From positions 1 through 64,000 of the forward strand of contig DAIDJG010000113.1 in the NCBI GenBank assembly GCA_027451445.1: DNA of 64,000 nt. Reading direction: 5' to 3'. Below the pieces are notes generated by a model. The model saw only the letters and a program-made list of their open reading frames with translations. It was not told where the DNA came from and did not search any database. This document shows, piece by piece, positions 1-9,924 of this stretch (position 1 is its first letter; every line of letters begins with the position of its first letter). The translations under genes and the position numbers were made by a program. Source of the DNA: Singulisphaera sp. GTDB taxonomy: Bacteria; Planctomycetota; Planctomycetia; Isosphaerales; Isosphaeraceae.

Positions 1-3000
1 TTCGGCTCGAGCTCGAAGTTGCCAGCGGTCGGGTCGATGAACTTCGGGTCGCCGTCGACCTCGCCGAAGTTCGGGACGCCGTTGGGATCATTCGCACCAT
101 TGGAGAAGAAGAGGTTGTACTCCATGATGCTGCCGCTGGTCTGACCCTGGGCCTGGACCGCAGCCGTGGCGCAGTTGGAGAAGATGTTGTCCATGATGGC
201 GCCCATCGAACCGCCCGGATTGGAGCCGTAGATTCCCTCCAGAGCGATGCCGATACCATCATTATAGAACGTGTTATTGAGGCTGATGAGTTCCGAATAA
301 TAGGGTGGTGCCGACGAGGCCTCCGGAGGGCTATCGATACGGACACCTTCCGGCATGTTCGCGATCGTGTCGTTGTACATGTTCAGCAGCGTGCCGCCGG
401 ACAGGAAGCTGCTCGATGGGATAATCTCGCTGTTGAACGACTCGGTCAAAACGCCGGCATCGCGGAAGTCGTTGAGGTTCGAGTCGGAAATCGTCAACTG
501 CTGGTAGATGAGTTCCGGGTCCTTGTAATACTGCTGAATCAGCGTGTTACCCTGGAGTTCGATGCGGGTGATGTAGCTGATATTCGCGTTGTCGATCCAA
601 CTTCCTTGACGGATGTCGAACGCGTTGAACGACGTCAGGGAGAACGAACCGATGTAGATGAGTCCGCCATCTCCCGCAGCCGGGGCTTTCGTGTCGCCGG
701 TGATTGCGGTATCCATCGTGACGCCGCGCACCGTGGTCCCTTGAGTGTCGTCGTGGATCGAGGTGAGCATTGCCGGCACGCGTTGCTGGCCGGTCGTGGA
801 GTCGCCGCCGATTCCAAGGATGCGCAACTGCGAGTTCAAGCCGTTGTCGATGTAGGCGTCGGTTGGCGGATAGACGCCGTCGTCGGCTCCGAAGATAAAA
901 CCGGCACCGCCGTTGTTCGAGCTGTTCGACATTCCCACGATGCCATCGCCGCCGCCCGCTCCCTGGAGTTTGACCAGCACGGGGACGCCCGGCTTGGGCA
1001 CGACTTCGCTGTCGGCGAGAACCGTCCCGGGCAGCGTCGACTGGATCGTCAGTGTGATCCACGGGGTCGGCTGGGGGATGGGCGTTGTGCTGCCTGTGCC
1101 CGGGCCGAAAGTCTGGTTCACTCCCGTTTGGAACGCGGCAGCGTTCGCGATCGGATCATTTTCCGGAATGATCGTGCCGCGCAGGATGTAGGTGAAATCG
1201 CTGCCGGGCCAAACCGAATTGTTGGTGAGGTCGAAGCCATCGACGCCGGGCTGACCGAAGTCAGGCAGGCCGGGGCCAACGCCCACGCCGTTGATGTCGT
1301 TACCGACAAATACGTTGCCGTGAATGAACGGGGCACCCGAGCTGAGCGGCGTCGTGGGGTCGGTCGCCAGGAAACAGTCCGGATCGGCGCCGATGGGTGT
1401 GTCGTGGTTGTAGTAAAAATTGTCGTTGGTGACCATGACGCGTGCGCCCATGCCGGGCGTCATGGTGAAACCGGTGATGGTTGGAGGCGTGAGGCCCGTT
1501 CCAGTTCCACCGGTACCGGTTGGCTGCGAGAAGACGGGGGTTGCCTTGCTCGCGCTGCCGTAGAGCCGGAGCACGTTTCGCTGGGTGGTACCGCCGGGCA
1601 CGTTGAGCTGGCCGCCGCCGTAGTAGAAACTGGCGTCGTTGATCACGGCTTCCGCGCCTGAGAAGATCGCCAGGCTGCCCCAGCGCTGGAAGTTGGCGAC
1701 GTTTCCTGGCGTCGGCTGTCCGACCCCGCCGGTGTTGAGGACGTCGGTGGGAGGTACGATTGTGGTCGTAATCTGCGTCTGAGGGTCGAAGTACGTCGTC
1801 TGGGCCGTGTTGTCGAGCGCCGAGGTGAAGACCACGTTCGCGTCGTTGGCGTTTTCCGCCTGGAAGTTCGGACTGGTCGGGCTGTAAGTCGAAGTTGGCA
1901 AGCCTGTGAGCGGGTCGGTCGTGGCCAGGGCATCGTAACCGGTGAGGTAATTGCGGTCGCCGACGTTGATGCTCGAGCCGGGGGTAAGGATCTGAATGCC
2001 CGCCCCTTCTTCCCCCTTGACCATCATTCCGGGCTGGATATAGAGCCGGGTCTGGGTGTTGACCAGTTGTCCCCCGCTCCCCAAAGTGAGCTCCTGGCCG
2101 ATGTTCAGGAGGGACGTGAGCACGAAGGGAAGCGGACTGTCGAGAACGTAGTTGACGACACCGCCGAGCGTCACCGGATTTGCGGGATACGTCATGGCGT
2201 CGGTCTGCTCGGCGACACCAGTGACTTCCGGGCGAATCCAGATGCCGTTCAAGCTGGAGTTCTTGACGATGGTCTGACGCACGATCATGCCGCGGGTCAG
2301 GTCGTCCTCACGGAACGAGTCGAGGTCGCCCGAGATGGCGGCCTGCGAGGAGTCGCCGCCGCCGTTGATCACAGCGTTCGAGATATACGGGCGGCTGTTG
2401 AAGGCCGTGATCGAGTCGTAAGCGAGGCCGTTGGTCGCCGGGACGACGCCGCCGCCGTAGCTGATGACGGCGAAGTTGATGAATGAGAGGGCGTCATCCT
2501 CACCGGAGATGGCCGGCTGGCCGCCAGGCCCGACGGGGGTGCCATCGACGGGAACGGGCGTATTGGCGATGGTACGGGTGGTCGCGTAGTCGTAGTTGCG
2601 GAAGACGATGCCACCCCAGTCCCCGCCGTTGGGGGCTGTGTTGGCACCGTCGTTATTGGTGTCGCCGGCGATGGCGTCGTTCTTGTACGACGTGAAGTTA
2701 ACCACAGTCGACTGTGTGGGGCCGCCGAGCACCTGAATGGAACTGCCCTGGTTTTGCGCGAACAGCGACGCGTTCTCGAGCTTGAGCGTCGTCCCCTGGG
2801 TGAAGACCAGCATCGAGTCGAACGGCACAGAGCCCGACCCGTCGTTGAACGTGGGGCTCGACCCTGCCGGGGCTTGTAGCACGAAGGTTGGTGTCGTCGT
2901 CACACCGGTGATCGGGTTGCGCTGGGGGATACCGGGGAGGGCGATAATGACGACGGGACCGAGGTTCGAGAGTGCTTCGGCCGCTCCAAAGGCGGAACGA

Positions 3001-6000
3001 GCGAAGTGTCCGAGCCCCGCCCGGTCGACGAAACCGTTGGACTGATTAAAGTTCTCGAAGAACAGCGACGTGGCGTTGACGCCGCCGTTGGGGTCGTTGT
3101 TCGGATTCGCCGGCGCATTCGCGGGCAGTACCTGGGGCGCCAGCACCGGATAGGGGTTGGAGAGACTGCCATTAGCGGCGGTCGATGGATCGAGCGGGTT
3201 TTCCGCGTAACCCGGGCGTGCGTAGATGACGTTGCCGTTGGGAACGACGACGAAACCGGTCTCGAAGGCGCCGCCTGCAACGCCATCGCCCGAGAGGTCG
3301 GGCTGGGCGGCAGTTCCCCGATTCTGCCCGGTCGGCATGAGGTCCTGGTAGTATCCCTGCGCCGTGGGGTTACCGAGGAATTCCCCGTCGAGTTGATTGC
3401 CGTAGATGTCGAAGAGTGACGTTGCACCGGCGTTCGGTACGTAGATGCGATAATCGTCGGCGACCAGCGAGATCAGCGGCGTCACGACCACGCGGGTCGC
3501 CTTGAGCGGATCGAAGCCGAGTTGTCCCTGTGCGATGCCGTTGCCGCTCTGGCCCGATGGCGGCGGGTCGTACAGAGTCGCCGTGGACGGCACGATCGTG
3601 AAGCCCGAACCGGTGACGCCCAGTCCTCCCTCACCGAGTGTGCCGAAATTGCCGTCGGGCTGCGCTGTAGCGCTATCGGCCGATCGAACGAGGAAGAAGT
3701 CGCTGCTGAAGTTGATCGGGTTCCCTTGCGAGTCGGTCGTGCTAAGGGCGTTGGAAAAGTCGAAGACGAACGCCGTGGGAGGCGCGGAGATGTCGTTGGT
3801 TACTCCGGTCGCAGGCAGCTCGTAGTACGAGCGCGGGCCGCCGATGGTGTTGTTCGGGAAGTTCGCAGGACCACCGGCGTAATTGCTCACCGCATCCATC
3901 GCGGTGATGTAGGTGGGCTGGGGCTGAATGTTGACGTCGACGACGAAATCTTTCGACCCCGTGATCGCCGAGTAACTGGAATTGTTGAGGGGATTGCCTG
4001 CCGCGTCCGCGAGGCCCGGATACGTGACCTTGTTCACCGTCTCGGCCGTATGAGCGATGAACTGATAGTGGCCCGCAGGCAATCCGGGGGCGAACGTCAG
4101 ATCGACGCGGCCGGCATTCGGATCGCTCGGGTTGATTCGGCTCGGGGGCGTCGTGACAAAGTCGGTACCAGTCGCCACGAACACGGCGCTCGTGATGAAG
4201 GTGCTCTCGTCCAGCCCTGTGTCGAGGTTGATCAGCGAGTAATTGCTGATGTTGCCGACCGTCAAGGGATCGAGGGCGTCGAACAACACCGAGGGAGGCG
4301 TCGACAGATAGCCCGCGGGGGGATTGTTGGGATCGTCAACATTGAGCGAGAGTGCCGTCAGGCTCGAGAGGTTCAAGGTGTTCGGGCCGCTCAGCGGCAA
4401 GGCGGCACCGCCCGGAACGAGAGTCGCCGCGACGATGGTTGGCGAACTATTGTCGATGCGGAACGACGAGTTGAACGCCGACGAGAGACCCGGCAAGGGA
4501 GGCTGGTCCGCCTGCCCGATGACCACGATGCGGACCTGGTTGAAGCCTTCGGGCAGGAAGGGTGCCTGAACGGTGAATACACCCTGGGCGTTCGTCGTGG
4601 CCACGATGTCGTAGTTGCCCCCGAAACCTCGACCGCCACTGCCGACCGAAAGGTTCAGGTTGCCGCCGTGGAGTGCATTGAACTCGACCAGGACCGTGAG
4701 CCCCCCGAGCGTACCGGGGAACGTTGTGGCAACCTGGCCTACGAACATCGGATTGTTGATGTTCGTGTTCTGATCGCCGGCAATGCCGCTATCGGATTGC
4801 GGGGCAAGCTGGAATGACGTAACGATCGGCGCGGCGAGTGTGGCATTAAGCGACTGGATAAAGTCGCCGTGCGGCGGCGGGGTTGGTGGGGTCGTGATCG
4901 GTTGATCGGCGACGCCGGACGGGAAGACCCCGTTGAACTGGCCGTTGAGGTCGTTGCCGACCAGGTCGGTGGCGCTCAATTCTCCTGGTTTTCCGGCTCC
5001 CAGCACGATAAGGAAGTACTGTCCGCTCGGGAGCTGAACCTGAGGGATGGCGCTCAGGTCGATCGTAGCTTGTTGTGTCGTTGTGTTATATGTGACTTTG
5101 TAATTCGGATTGGCATTGAGGAAGACCGGTCCGTTCGGGCTTTGGTAGACGAGAATGACCGTCTGCGAGTTGATCGTCGACGGCCGCATCGGCTCGCTGA
5201 ACTGGATGTTAACGAAACGGCCGTTGACGGTGGTGTCCGTGATTCGAGGCGCGATCGTGTCGTTGATCGAAAACGTTCCCGAGAACGGCGCAAGGGGCTT
5301 ACCATCTTCGGATGCTACCTGCGTCCCGACCGCAGGGCTTTGGAGCGAGTAGGCATACATGCCGTTGGCGATGAGCGCGCTGGGGTTCGTCGTGAACGAG
5401 AAGGGGAACGAGACGATCGTCGGATTGATGGGATCGTTGACGGCGATCGGCGCTCCGACCAGGACCGAGACTCCATTGGGCATCCCGGTAAACGTGAGGT
5501 CGGCTGCGCTCAACGTGGCGAAGTTGATCGGTTTGTTGAAGGTGAAGGTGATCGCGCTAGGCGAAGTTGTGAGTGCGGCGTTGTTCGTCGGATTTGCGTT
5601 GGTAACACGCAGAATGTCGACAGCACTGATCGCATTGACCGCGTTCACCAAGCCGAAACCGGCTTGCGGATTCCATACTCCGGCGGCTGAGCCGTCCATC
5701 GGAGTTGTCGAGGCGATCAGACCCGTCCGGATTTCGGAGGGGGTGAGCGAAGGAACCTTCTGCTTCATGAGCGCGCCGATCGCCGCGGCGTTCGGAGCGG
5801 CGGACGAGGTACCGAAGAAGCTCGGGAGGTTCGGTTGCGAAAGGTTCGTCGTGGTTGCCGGCTCGCCGGGGAACGGTGGATTGCTGGTGTCGATGATGTT
5901 CAGGTTGGCCGGCGCGGGGAAGAACGAGGTGTTGCCGCCATCGGGGGCTGTGATGGTTGGGTTTTGGGGGATGACGGGACTGGGCAGCGGATTGCCGTTG

Positions 6001-7562
6001 GCATCAAGCACATAAACCGACGGGCCGAACGAGCTAAACGGCTCCGATTGAAGAGGGTTCTGGCCAAGATAAGGTTGGGGAGCCCACCACGGAGTCGCTC
6101 CCACGCCGATCGTATTGGGCGTGGTGTGATGCCCGTAGCTCGTCGGATAGTAAGTTCCGCCCGCGCTCCCGAATTGTTGGGAGACCGTGAGGTCAACGTT
6201 TTCGTTGAACTCAACGAACTCGACGTGTCCCGGGTCCGGACCACTCTTCACCTTCATGACGGCGAAGTAGTTGCCGGGAGCGCTGATCGTGAGGAATTGC
6301 TCCGGGTTTTGCGCCGCGACGTTGTTCGTGGTACTCGAAGCAACGATATTCCCGCTGGAGTCGAGGATGTAAAAATCGACCTCTGACGATGGACCGTTGG
6401 TGGCACCGGCAGGTTCCTGGGTCCGGTACGGTTGGTCGAACTGCATGATGATCTCGGCCGGGTTCGCCTTCGAGGCGGTGGCCCCGACGGTGATCGGCAG
6501 TTCGGTCAGGTTACCCCCGTTGGGGTTGAAGTTCATGTATCGGCCCTGGCCGAGGGAGCCAACGCTTGCGTTGGTACCACGGAAGTTGGACAGGTAACCA
6601 TCGTTTGCCTGGTTACTGGCCGAACTGAAGTAAGTCACCCCTTGACCGACGACTGCGTTGACCGCCTGGGAGATCTGTCCATCCTGGAAGAAAGGTTCGT
6701 CACCGTAGCTGACGTCGTCGACGATAATGTTTGATCCGGCTGACGCGAGTGCGCGAATGTTGTTGCCGAAGCCCAGGTCACCTCCGATGAACGCTGTCGC
6801 AAACTGCAGCGACGCACCCGGCGCGATGTCGTGAATATTCTCGAGCATCGCTCGGCCTTCATCCGTGCTGCCGGCGGGACCATCCTGGATGACTTTCACA
6901 TTGTTCGGTAGGTCGCCCGTGCCGACGGAGTCCGCCAAACCGTTTTGAAGCTGGCTCACGCTGTCCGAGAGCACACCCACCGTGACTCCGGTGCCATCCA
7001 CGCCAAACTGAGTCCGGGCCACGTTTGAGAACGTTGATGTTTCCGCCTCGTTGTTCGCAACACCGACGTAGCTGGTCTGGGGCTTCTGAATCGGATGCGC
7101 GGCGAGCGTCTGCGGAAGTTGTGCGATCGTGGGCAGCGCCGAGATGGGCGCGTAGCCGTCGACTTCACCGTAATAGGCGCTCGAGGCGGCGACCTGCATT
7201 CCAACGTTTTGCAGCGCCGTTTGGAACGCGCTGAAGTCTCCGCCGTTGTCGTTGACCCCAATCGCGACGTCGTTCCCCTGGAACTGAAGCTCAGGGTAGT
7301 TTGCGGCCAACTGCTGGAATCCCTGGCCGCTGAGGTACGACTGATAGACGTCGATGAGCTTCTGGCCTTCGTTTGCCATCGGCCCGTTCACGACGTCAGC
7401 GAGATTGGTGTTCGTCGCCTGCCACGGCGTGTAAGGCGAGGCCGCGAGGAGCGTACGCTCTTCCAGTGACTCCATCACGAGGTAGCTGCCGCGCTGCACC
7501 GTTTTGATGGCGCCTCGCCGATTGCGTCCCGGGTTCCGTTTCGATCCTTTGAAGCTCGCCAT
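1..7562 (-). CDS. Giant exported S8/S53-like serine peptidase with Ig-like and beta-helix regions (3' end outside window)
   Basis: One open minus-strand frame runs from an ATG at 7562 to the window edge, at least 2,520 codons without a stop. GGGGAG at 7570-7575 lies 7 nt before the ATG. Residues 33-40 read LEERTLLA, the N-terminal signature of many giant planctomycete exported proteins. A subtilase-like domain follows: GVLSDSV (Asp200), DEGRAML (Glu235) just before HDIAPGA, and FFGTSSAAP (Ser586). There is no GHGTH motif. Glu235 sits 12 residues before APGA, where sedolisins keep their catalytic Glu, so the triad is probably S53-like or hybrid. After about residue 640 come Ser/Thr/Asn/Pro-rich beta-sandwich segments, including one SbsA/Ig-like stretch (FSEPM). 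The last third has polymorphic Asn-rich turns typical of right-handed parallel beta-helices, ending near a DPKFIDPTAGNFEL repeat. It probably acts at or outside the cell surface. The substrate is unknown. Confidence 0.85.
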   Translation of the reverse strand, partial: MASFKGSKRNPGRNRRGAIKTVQRGSYLVMESLEERTLLAASPYTPWQATNTNLADVVNGPMANEGQKLIDVYQSYLSGQGFQQLAANYPELQFQGNDVAIGVNDNGGDFSAFQTALQNVGMQVAASSAYYGEVDGYAPISALPTIAQLPQTLAAHPIQKPQTSYVGVANNEAETSTFSNVARTQFGVDGTGVTVGVLSDSVSQLQNGLADSVGTGDLPNNVKVIQDGPAGSTDEGRAMLENIHDIAPGASLQFATAFIGGDLGFGNNIRALASAGSNIIVDDVSYGDEPFFQDGQISQAVNAVVGQGVTYFSSASNQANDGYLSNFRGTNASVGSLGQGRYMNFNPNGGNLTELPITVGATASKANPAEIIMQFDQPYRTQEPAGATNGPSSEVDFYILDSSGNIVASSTTNNVAAQNPEQFLTISAPGNYFAVMKVKSGPDPGHVEFVEFNENVDLTVSQQFGSAGGTYYPTSYGHHTTPNTIGVGATPWWAPQPYLGQNPLQSEPFSSFGPSVYVLDANGNPLPSPVIPQNPTITAPDGGNTSFFPAPANLNIIDTSNPPFPGEPATTTNLSQPNLPSFFGTSSAAPNAAAIGALMKQKVPSLTPSEIRTGLIASTTPMDGSAAGVWNPQAGFGLVNAVNAISAVDILRVTNANPTNNAALTTSPSAITFTFNKPINFATLSAADLTFTGMPNGVSVLVGAPIAVNDPINPTIVSFPFSFTTNPSALIANGMYAYSLQSPAVGTQVASEDGKPLAPFSGTFSINDTIAPRITDTTVNGRFVNIQFSEPMRPSTINSQTVILVYQSPNGPVFLNANPNYKVTYNTTTQQATIDLSAIPQVQLPSGQYFLIVLGAGKPGELSATDLVGNDLNGQFNGVFPSGVADQPITTPPTPPPHGDFIQSLNATLAAPIVTSFQLAPQSDSGIAGDQNTNINNPMFVGQVATTFPGTLGGLTVLVEFNALHGGNLNLSVGSGGRGFGGNYDIVATTNAQGVFTVQAPFLPEGFNQVRIVVIGQADQPPLPGLSSAFNSSFRIDNSSPTIVAATLVPGGAALPLSGPNTLNLSSLTALSLNVDDPNNPPAGYLSTPPSVLFDALDPLTVGNISNYSLINLDTGLDESTFITSAVFVATGTDFVTTPPSRINPSDPNAGRVDLTFAPGLPAGHYQFIAHTAETVNKVTYPGLADAAGNPLNNSSYSAITGSKDFVVDVNIQPQPTYITAMDAVSNYAGGPANFPNNTIGGPRSYYELPATGVTNDISAPPTAFVFDFSNALSTTDSQGNPINFSSDFFLVRSADSATAQPDGNFGTLGEGGLGVTGSGFTIVPSTATLYDPPPSGQSGNGIAQGQLGFDPLKATRVVVTPLISLVADDYRIYVPNAGATSLFDIYGNQLDGEFLGNPTAQGYYQDLMPTGQNRGTAAQPDLSGDGVAGGAFETGFVVVPNGNVIYARPGYAENPLDPSTAANGSLSNPYPVLAPQVLPANAPANPNNDPNGGVNATSLFFENFNQSNGFVDRAGLGHFARSAFGAAEALSNLGPVVIIALPGIPQRNPITGVTTTPTFVLQAPAGSSPTFNDGSGSVPFDSMLVFTQGTTLKLENASLFAQNQGSSIQVLGGPTQSTVVNFTSYKNDAIAGDTNNDGANTAPNGGDWGGIVFRNYDYATTRTIANTPVPVDGTPVGPGGQPAISGEDDALSFINFAVISYGGGVVPATNGLAYDSITAFNSRPYISNAVINGGGDSSQAAISGDLDSFREDDLTRGMIVRQTIVKNSSLNGIWIRPEVTGVAEQTDAMTYPANPVTLGGVVNYVLDSPLPFVLTSLLNIGQELTLGSGGQLVNTQTRLYIQPGMMVKGEEGAGIQILTPGSSINVGDRNYLTGYDALATTDPLTGLPTSTYSPTSPNFQAENANDANVVFTSALDNTAQTTYFDPQTQITTTIVPPTDVLNTGGVGQPTPGNVANFQRWGSLAIFSGAEAVINDASFYYGGGQLNVPGGTTQRNVLRLYGSASKATPVFSQPTGTGGTGTGLTPPTITGFTMTPGMGARVMVTNDNFYYNHDTPIGADPDCFLATDPTTPLSSGAPFIHGNVFVGNDINGVGVGPGLPDFGQPGVDGFDLTNNSVWPGSDFTYILRGTIIPENDPIANAAAFQTGVNQTFGPGTGSTTPIPQPTPWITLTIQSTLPGTVLADSEVVPKPGVPVLVKLQGAGGGDGIVGMSNSSNNGGAGFIFGADDGVYPPTDAYIDNGLNSQLRILGIGGDSTTGQQRVPAMLTSIHDDTQGTTVRGVTMDTAITGDTKAPAAGDGGLIYIGSFSLTSFNAFDIRQGSWIDNANISYITRIELQGNTLIQQYYKDPELIYQQLTISDSNLNDFRDAGVLTESFNSEIIPSSSFLSGGTLLNMYNDTIANMPEGVRIDSPPEASSAPPYYSELISLNNTFYNDGIGIALEGIYGSNPGGSMGAIMDNIFSNCATAAVQAQGQTSGSIMEYNLFFSNGANDPNGVPNFGEVDGDPKFIDPTAGNFELEP

Positions 7563-8216
7563 CGACAGGCTCCCCGCTATGCTTCGGATGCCCTCGCCCT
7601 TTCGTCCCGTCAGGTGCCCCTGCCCAAGTGCAGGCCTACCTCAAGTTGGGAGCGAAGGCTCCAGAATGATCAAGGTGATCCGCTTGTGACTCGTCCCCAG
7701 AAGACGGACGCGGAGCAACGGCTCGTTACCCCACTCTCGTCGCCTCAGTCGTTTGCCTCGCTCCAAGGCCGAAACATGATCCTGGACTGTTGACCCACTG
7801 CGTCTGCGTCGCGATCGTCAACAAAAAGTGGCCAAAACAGCAACCAACCCGGCTCCATCGCACGGCCAAAAATGCCCGCAATCCGTATTCTTCCCAGTCG
7901 AGAGGCTTTCCGGAAAACTATCCAATCTATGCTAGCTACATTGTCTGCATGCACGCACTCAATCATTGTCGTGTGAAGGTCATCCGTCAAGTCCGTTTTT
8001 GGAGAATTCGCGGAGGTGTGATATCGGAGGGGTCGTGCGGGCGAATTCCAAGGATTCGGCGCAGAGAGTGTCGAGACGGATCACTACGAGTGTGGCCGAT
8101 ACCCCCGCGAAGTCAAACGGGAGTTGAGCGCAGGGCGAGAATTCGGAAGCCTGGAAGACCTTCCGAGATCGACGCACCGAATCGAATTTGACGGCCATAC
8201 GGCCTGGAACGCGGCT
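7563..8216. other. Intergenic region, lower G+C, no supported gene
   Basis: This 654-bp gap between the HAD gene and the giant peptidase gene has no frame I can defend. On the minus strand TTGACG (7985-7990) and AATGAT (7962-7967) are 17 bp apart and could be a promoter for the giant gene, but the leader would then be about 390 nt. Short frames on both strands (for example 7745-7990 minus) have no recognisable content. A plus-strand frame ending with TAG at 8256-8258 reads like protein but has no start codon. Confidence 0.4.
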
Positions 8217-8840
8217 TCATGCGACGGCAACGCCGTGATCGCGGAGCCGGGCGCGTAGCGAAGCCGCGTCAACGAAGTGGATCCCCCGCAAGCCTGCAGC
8301 CACGGCGCCTTCGACATTTTCGCTCAGATCGTCAATAAACACGCATTCCGACTCGGGCCGACGCGCCGCCCGGGCGCAGGCGCGATAGAAGGGGGCAGTA
8401 GGCTTGATGTGGCCAACCTCGTACGAAAGCACCAAGTCGTCGAAGTGGGCCAGCGTGTCACGGAACTGGTGCCGGAATTGGGACGCGTGGAGGGGATTGG
8501 TGTTGGAGCCGAGAACGAGGGTGTATCGTTGCTTCTTGAGCTCAACGAGCAATTCGGCAACGGGTTCGTTGAGCCAGAAGATGTCGGACCAGTGGGAAAC
8601 GAATTCCTCGTACGGGATACGGAGGTTGATCCGCTCGCAGAACATCTCGGCAAACTGTTCGGACGCCAGCGCACCGCGCTCATAGTCCTGCAAGAGCGAC
8701 GAGAATCCCAAGCCCTTCACTCGTTCCAGAAAGTCCTCTCCCGAGATCCCTTGATACCGGCCGAGGTGCGTGCATGCTCTACGGTAGTCGAAGTGCGCAA
8801 CGACGTTTCCGAAGTCAAAGATCAGGGCGGGCCGGTCCAT
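8217..8840 (-). CDS. HAD-superfamily phosphatase (HAD-IA type)
   Basis: A 207-residue haloacid-dehalogenase-fold hydrolase, probably a cytosolic phosphatase acting on a small phosphorylated metabolite. Motif I is DFGNVVAHFD near residues 9-18, with the nucleophilic Asp first. The usual second Asp is Gly, as in the FDFGNV subgroup of HAD-IA enzymes such as YihX-like sugar-1-phosphatases. Motif II is the GSNTN segment, and motif IV is FIDDLSENV. The helical cap lies between motifs I and II. Length is normal for the family. The gene follows the pseudopilin-like gene by 45 bp on the same strand and may be cotranscribed. The substrate cannot be read from the sequence. Confidence 0.85.
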   Translation of the reverse strand: MDRPALIFDFGNVVAHFDYRRACTHLGRYQGISGEDFLERVKGLGFSSLLQDYERGALASEQFAEMFCERINLRIPYEEFVSHWSDIFWLNEPVAELLVELKKQRYTLVLGSNTNPLHASQFRHQFRDTLAHFDDLVLSYEVGHIKPTAPFYRACARAARRPESECVFIDDLSENVEGAVAAGLRGIHFVDAASLRARLRDHGVAVA

Positions 8841-8885
8841 GGTGGGAGATCCTTGGGGTTTGGTTTCTAAAGGCCTGACGATCGC

Positions 8886-9836
8886 TCAGTTCGGGGCTTG
8901 CGAGTTCTCGGATCGCGACGCGGAACTGTCAAAGCGCGCCCATTCGCGCCAGATTGCAGGATCGGTGCGTGACGAGAACGTGCGAATGCCGAGATCTCCA
9001 AACAGGACATTGACGCCCTGTTGGTGTCCACTCGAGCTCCCCATGAGTGCCGTTTGGCCGGAATCTGAGATGCATGACGGTGCTGCGTTGGGGGTGAGTA
9101 CGTGGTTGTACAGTGTCGAGCGCCAACTCGCCAGCGCCCAGGCCGCCCCGGCATCACCGTGCCAGGCAGTGGGGGGCGGTGTGCCGCAACCTTCAGCGCT
9201 AACTGCCCGGCCGATTAGGGCGTAGTTGAACGGCAAGGGAGAAGCTTGCTGGCCGTTTCCGACCAGCCGCTCGGCAAAGAGCGCAGTGAAGCTGAGTCCG
9301 TCGGATGCTTCGATGCTCTCCAGGCTCGTTTTCCGGCCGGGGGCGAAGGCCCCGTCACGACCGTCTGGTTCGTCGCCGGTCGTCGCGCGATAGCTCACGG
9401 GGGCCACGTGGATGCCCGCGAACGCGTTGGAATCGCTGGGACAGATGAAGTCGGCAAGCCGGCGTTCGGCGATGACCAGGCTCGGGTGCTTCTCCGGGCG
9501 GTTCGGCAATTCGGGGATCGATCGGAAATCCGGGATCGCAAGGTCGCGCAATAGCGCGTACAGCGGACCGGTGGCTCGACTCGCTACGTCATCGTTGAGC
9601 GCGACGATGAACGGAAGCGAGCCGAAATCCTGGTCGTAGAGCGCGACCGCGCGGCCGATCTGCATCAGGTTCTTCTGGCACGCCGCCAGGCGGGCGACTT
9701 CCCGCTGGCGGGGCAGAAACAGCATGAACAGGAGACCCGCAAGTGCCACGATCACGACGACAACGATCACCTCGGGAAGTGTGACTCCCCGGGCCTTCGG
9801 TCTCCGGCAGACCGATCGATCTGCGATTGTAAACAC
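8886..9836 (-). CDS. DUF1559-family pseudopilin-like protein
   Basis: 316 residues beginning with a GTG start; GGGGA lies about 10 nt upstream. After a short basic leader comes GVTLPEVIVVVVIVALAGLL, a type IV prepilin/type II secretion pseudopilin signal: cleavage is expected after Gly, the mature chain would start with Val rather than Phe, and the conserved Glu is at mature position 5. A long helix and a globular domain follow. Near the C-terminus H-x9-D (GHQQGVNVLFGD) matches the H-X9-DG tail that defines the DUF1559 family, abundant in planctomycetes. Here the final Gly of the motif is Leu. Probably membrane- or periplasm-exposed. The role of these proteins is unknown. The gene lies 88 bp downstream of the exported propeller gene. 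Confidence 0.85.
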   Translation of the reverse strand: MFTIADRSVCRRPKARGVTLPEVIVVVVIVALAGLLFMLFLPRQREVARLAACQKNLMQIGRAVALYDQDFGSLPFIVALNDDVASRATGPLYALLRDLAIPDFRSIPELPNRPEKHPSLVIAERRLADFICPSDSNAFAGIHVAPVSYRATTGDEPDGRDGAFAPGRKTSLESIEASDGLSFTALFAERLVGNGQQASPLPFNYALIGRAVSAEGCGTPPPTAWHGDAGAAWALASWRSTLYNHVLTPNAAPSCISDSGQTALMGSSSGHQQGVNVLFGDLGIRTFSSRTDPAIWREWARFDSSASRSENSQAPN

Positions 9837-9924
9837 GACGTGCGTTTCCCCTGGACGTCGGAATCCTTGACCATCGGTCGGTCCCGAGCGATTGGTTCAC
9901 TTTTGCCACCCACGCGCGACCGTT

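Noticed and set aside
606..5690. Several long plus-strand frames (for example 606-1661, 3522-4817, 4869-5690)
   Set aside because: They are antisense to the giant exported gene, have Arg/Val/Asp-rich random composition and no domain. The minus frame reads as continuous protein through all of them.
8024..8258. Plus-strand frame reading like protein (HYECGRYPREVKRELSAGRE)
   Set aside because: No usable start codon, a stop just upstream, and it runs into the 3' end of the HAD gene on the other strand. It may be a relic but cannot be supported.
9155..9171. TGGCACG followed by TGCC on the minus strand
   Set aside because: The doublets are one base too close and the site is inside the DUF1559 coding sequence, with no gene start suitably placed downstream.
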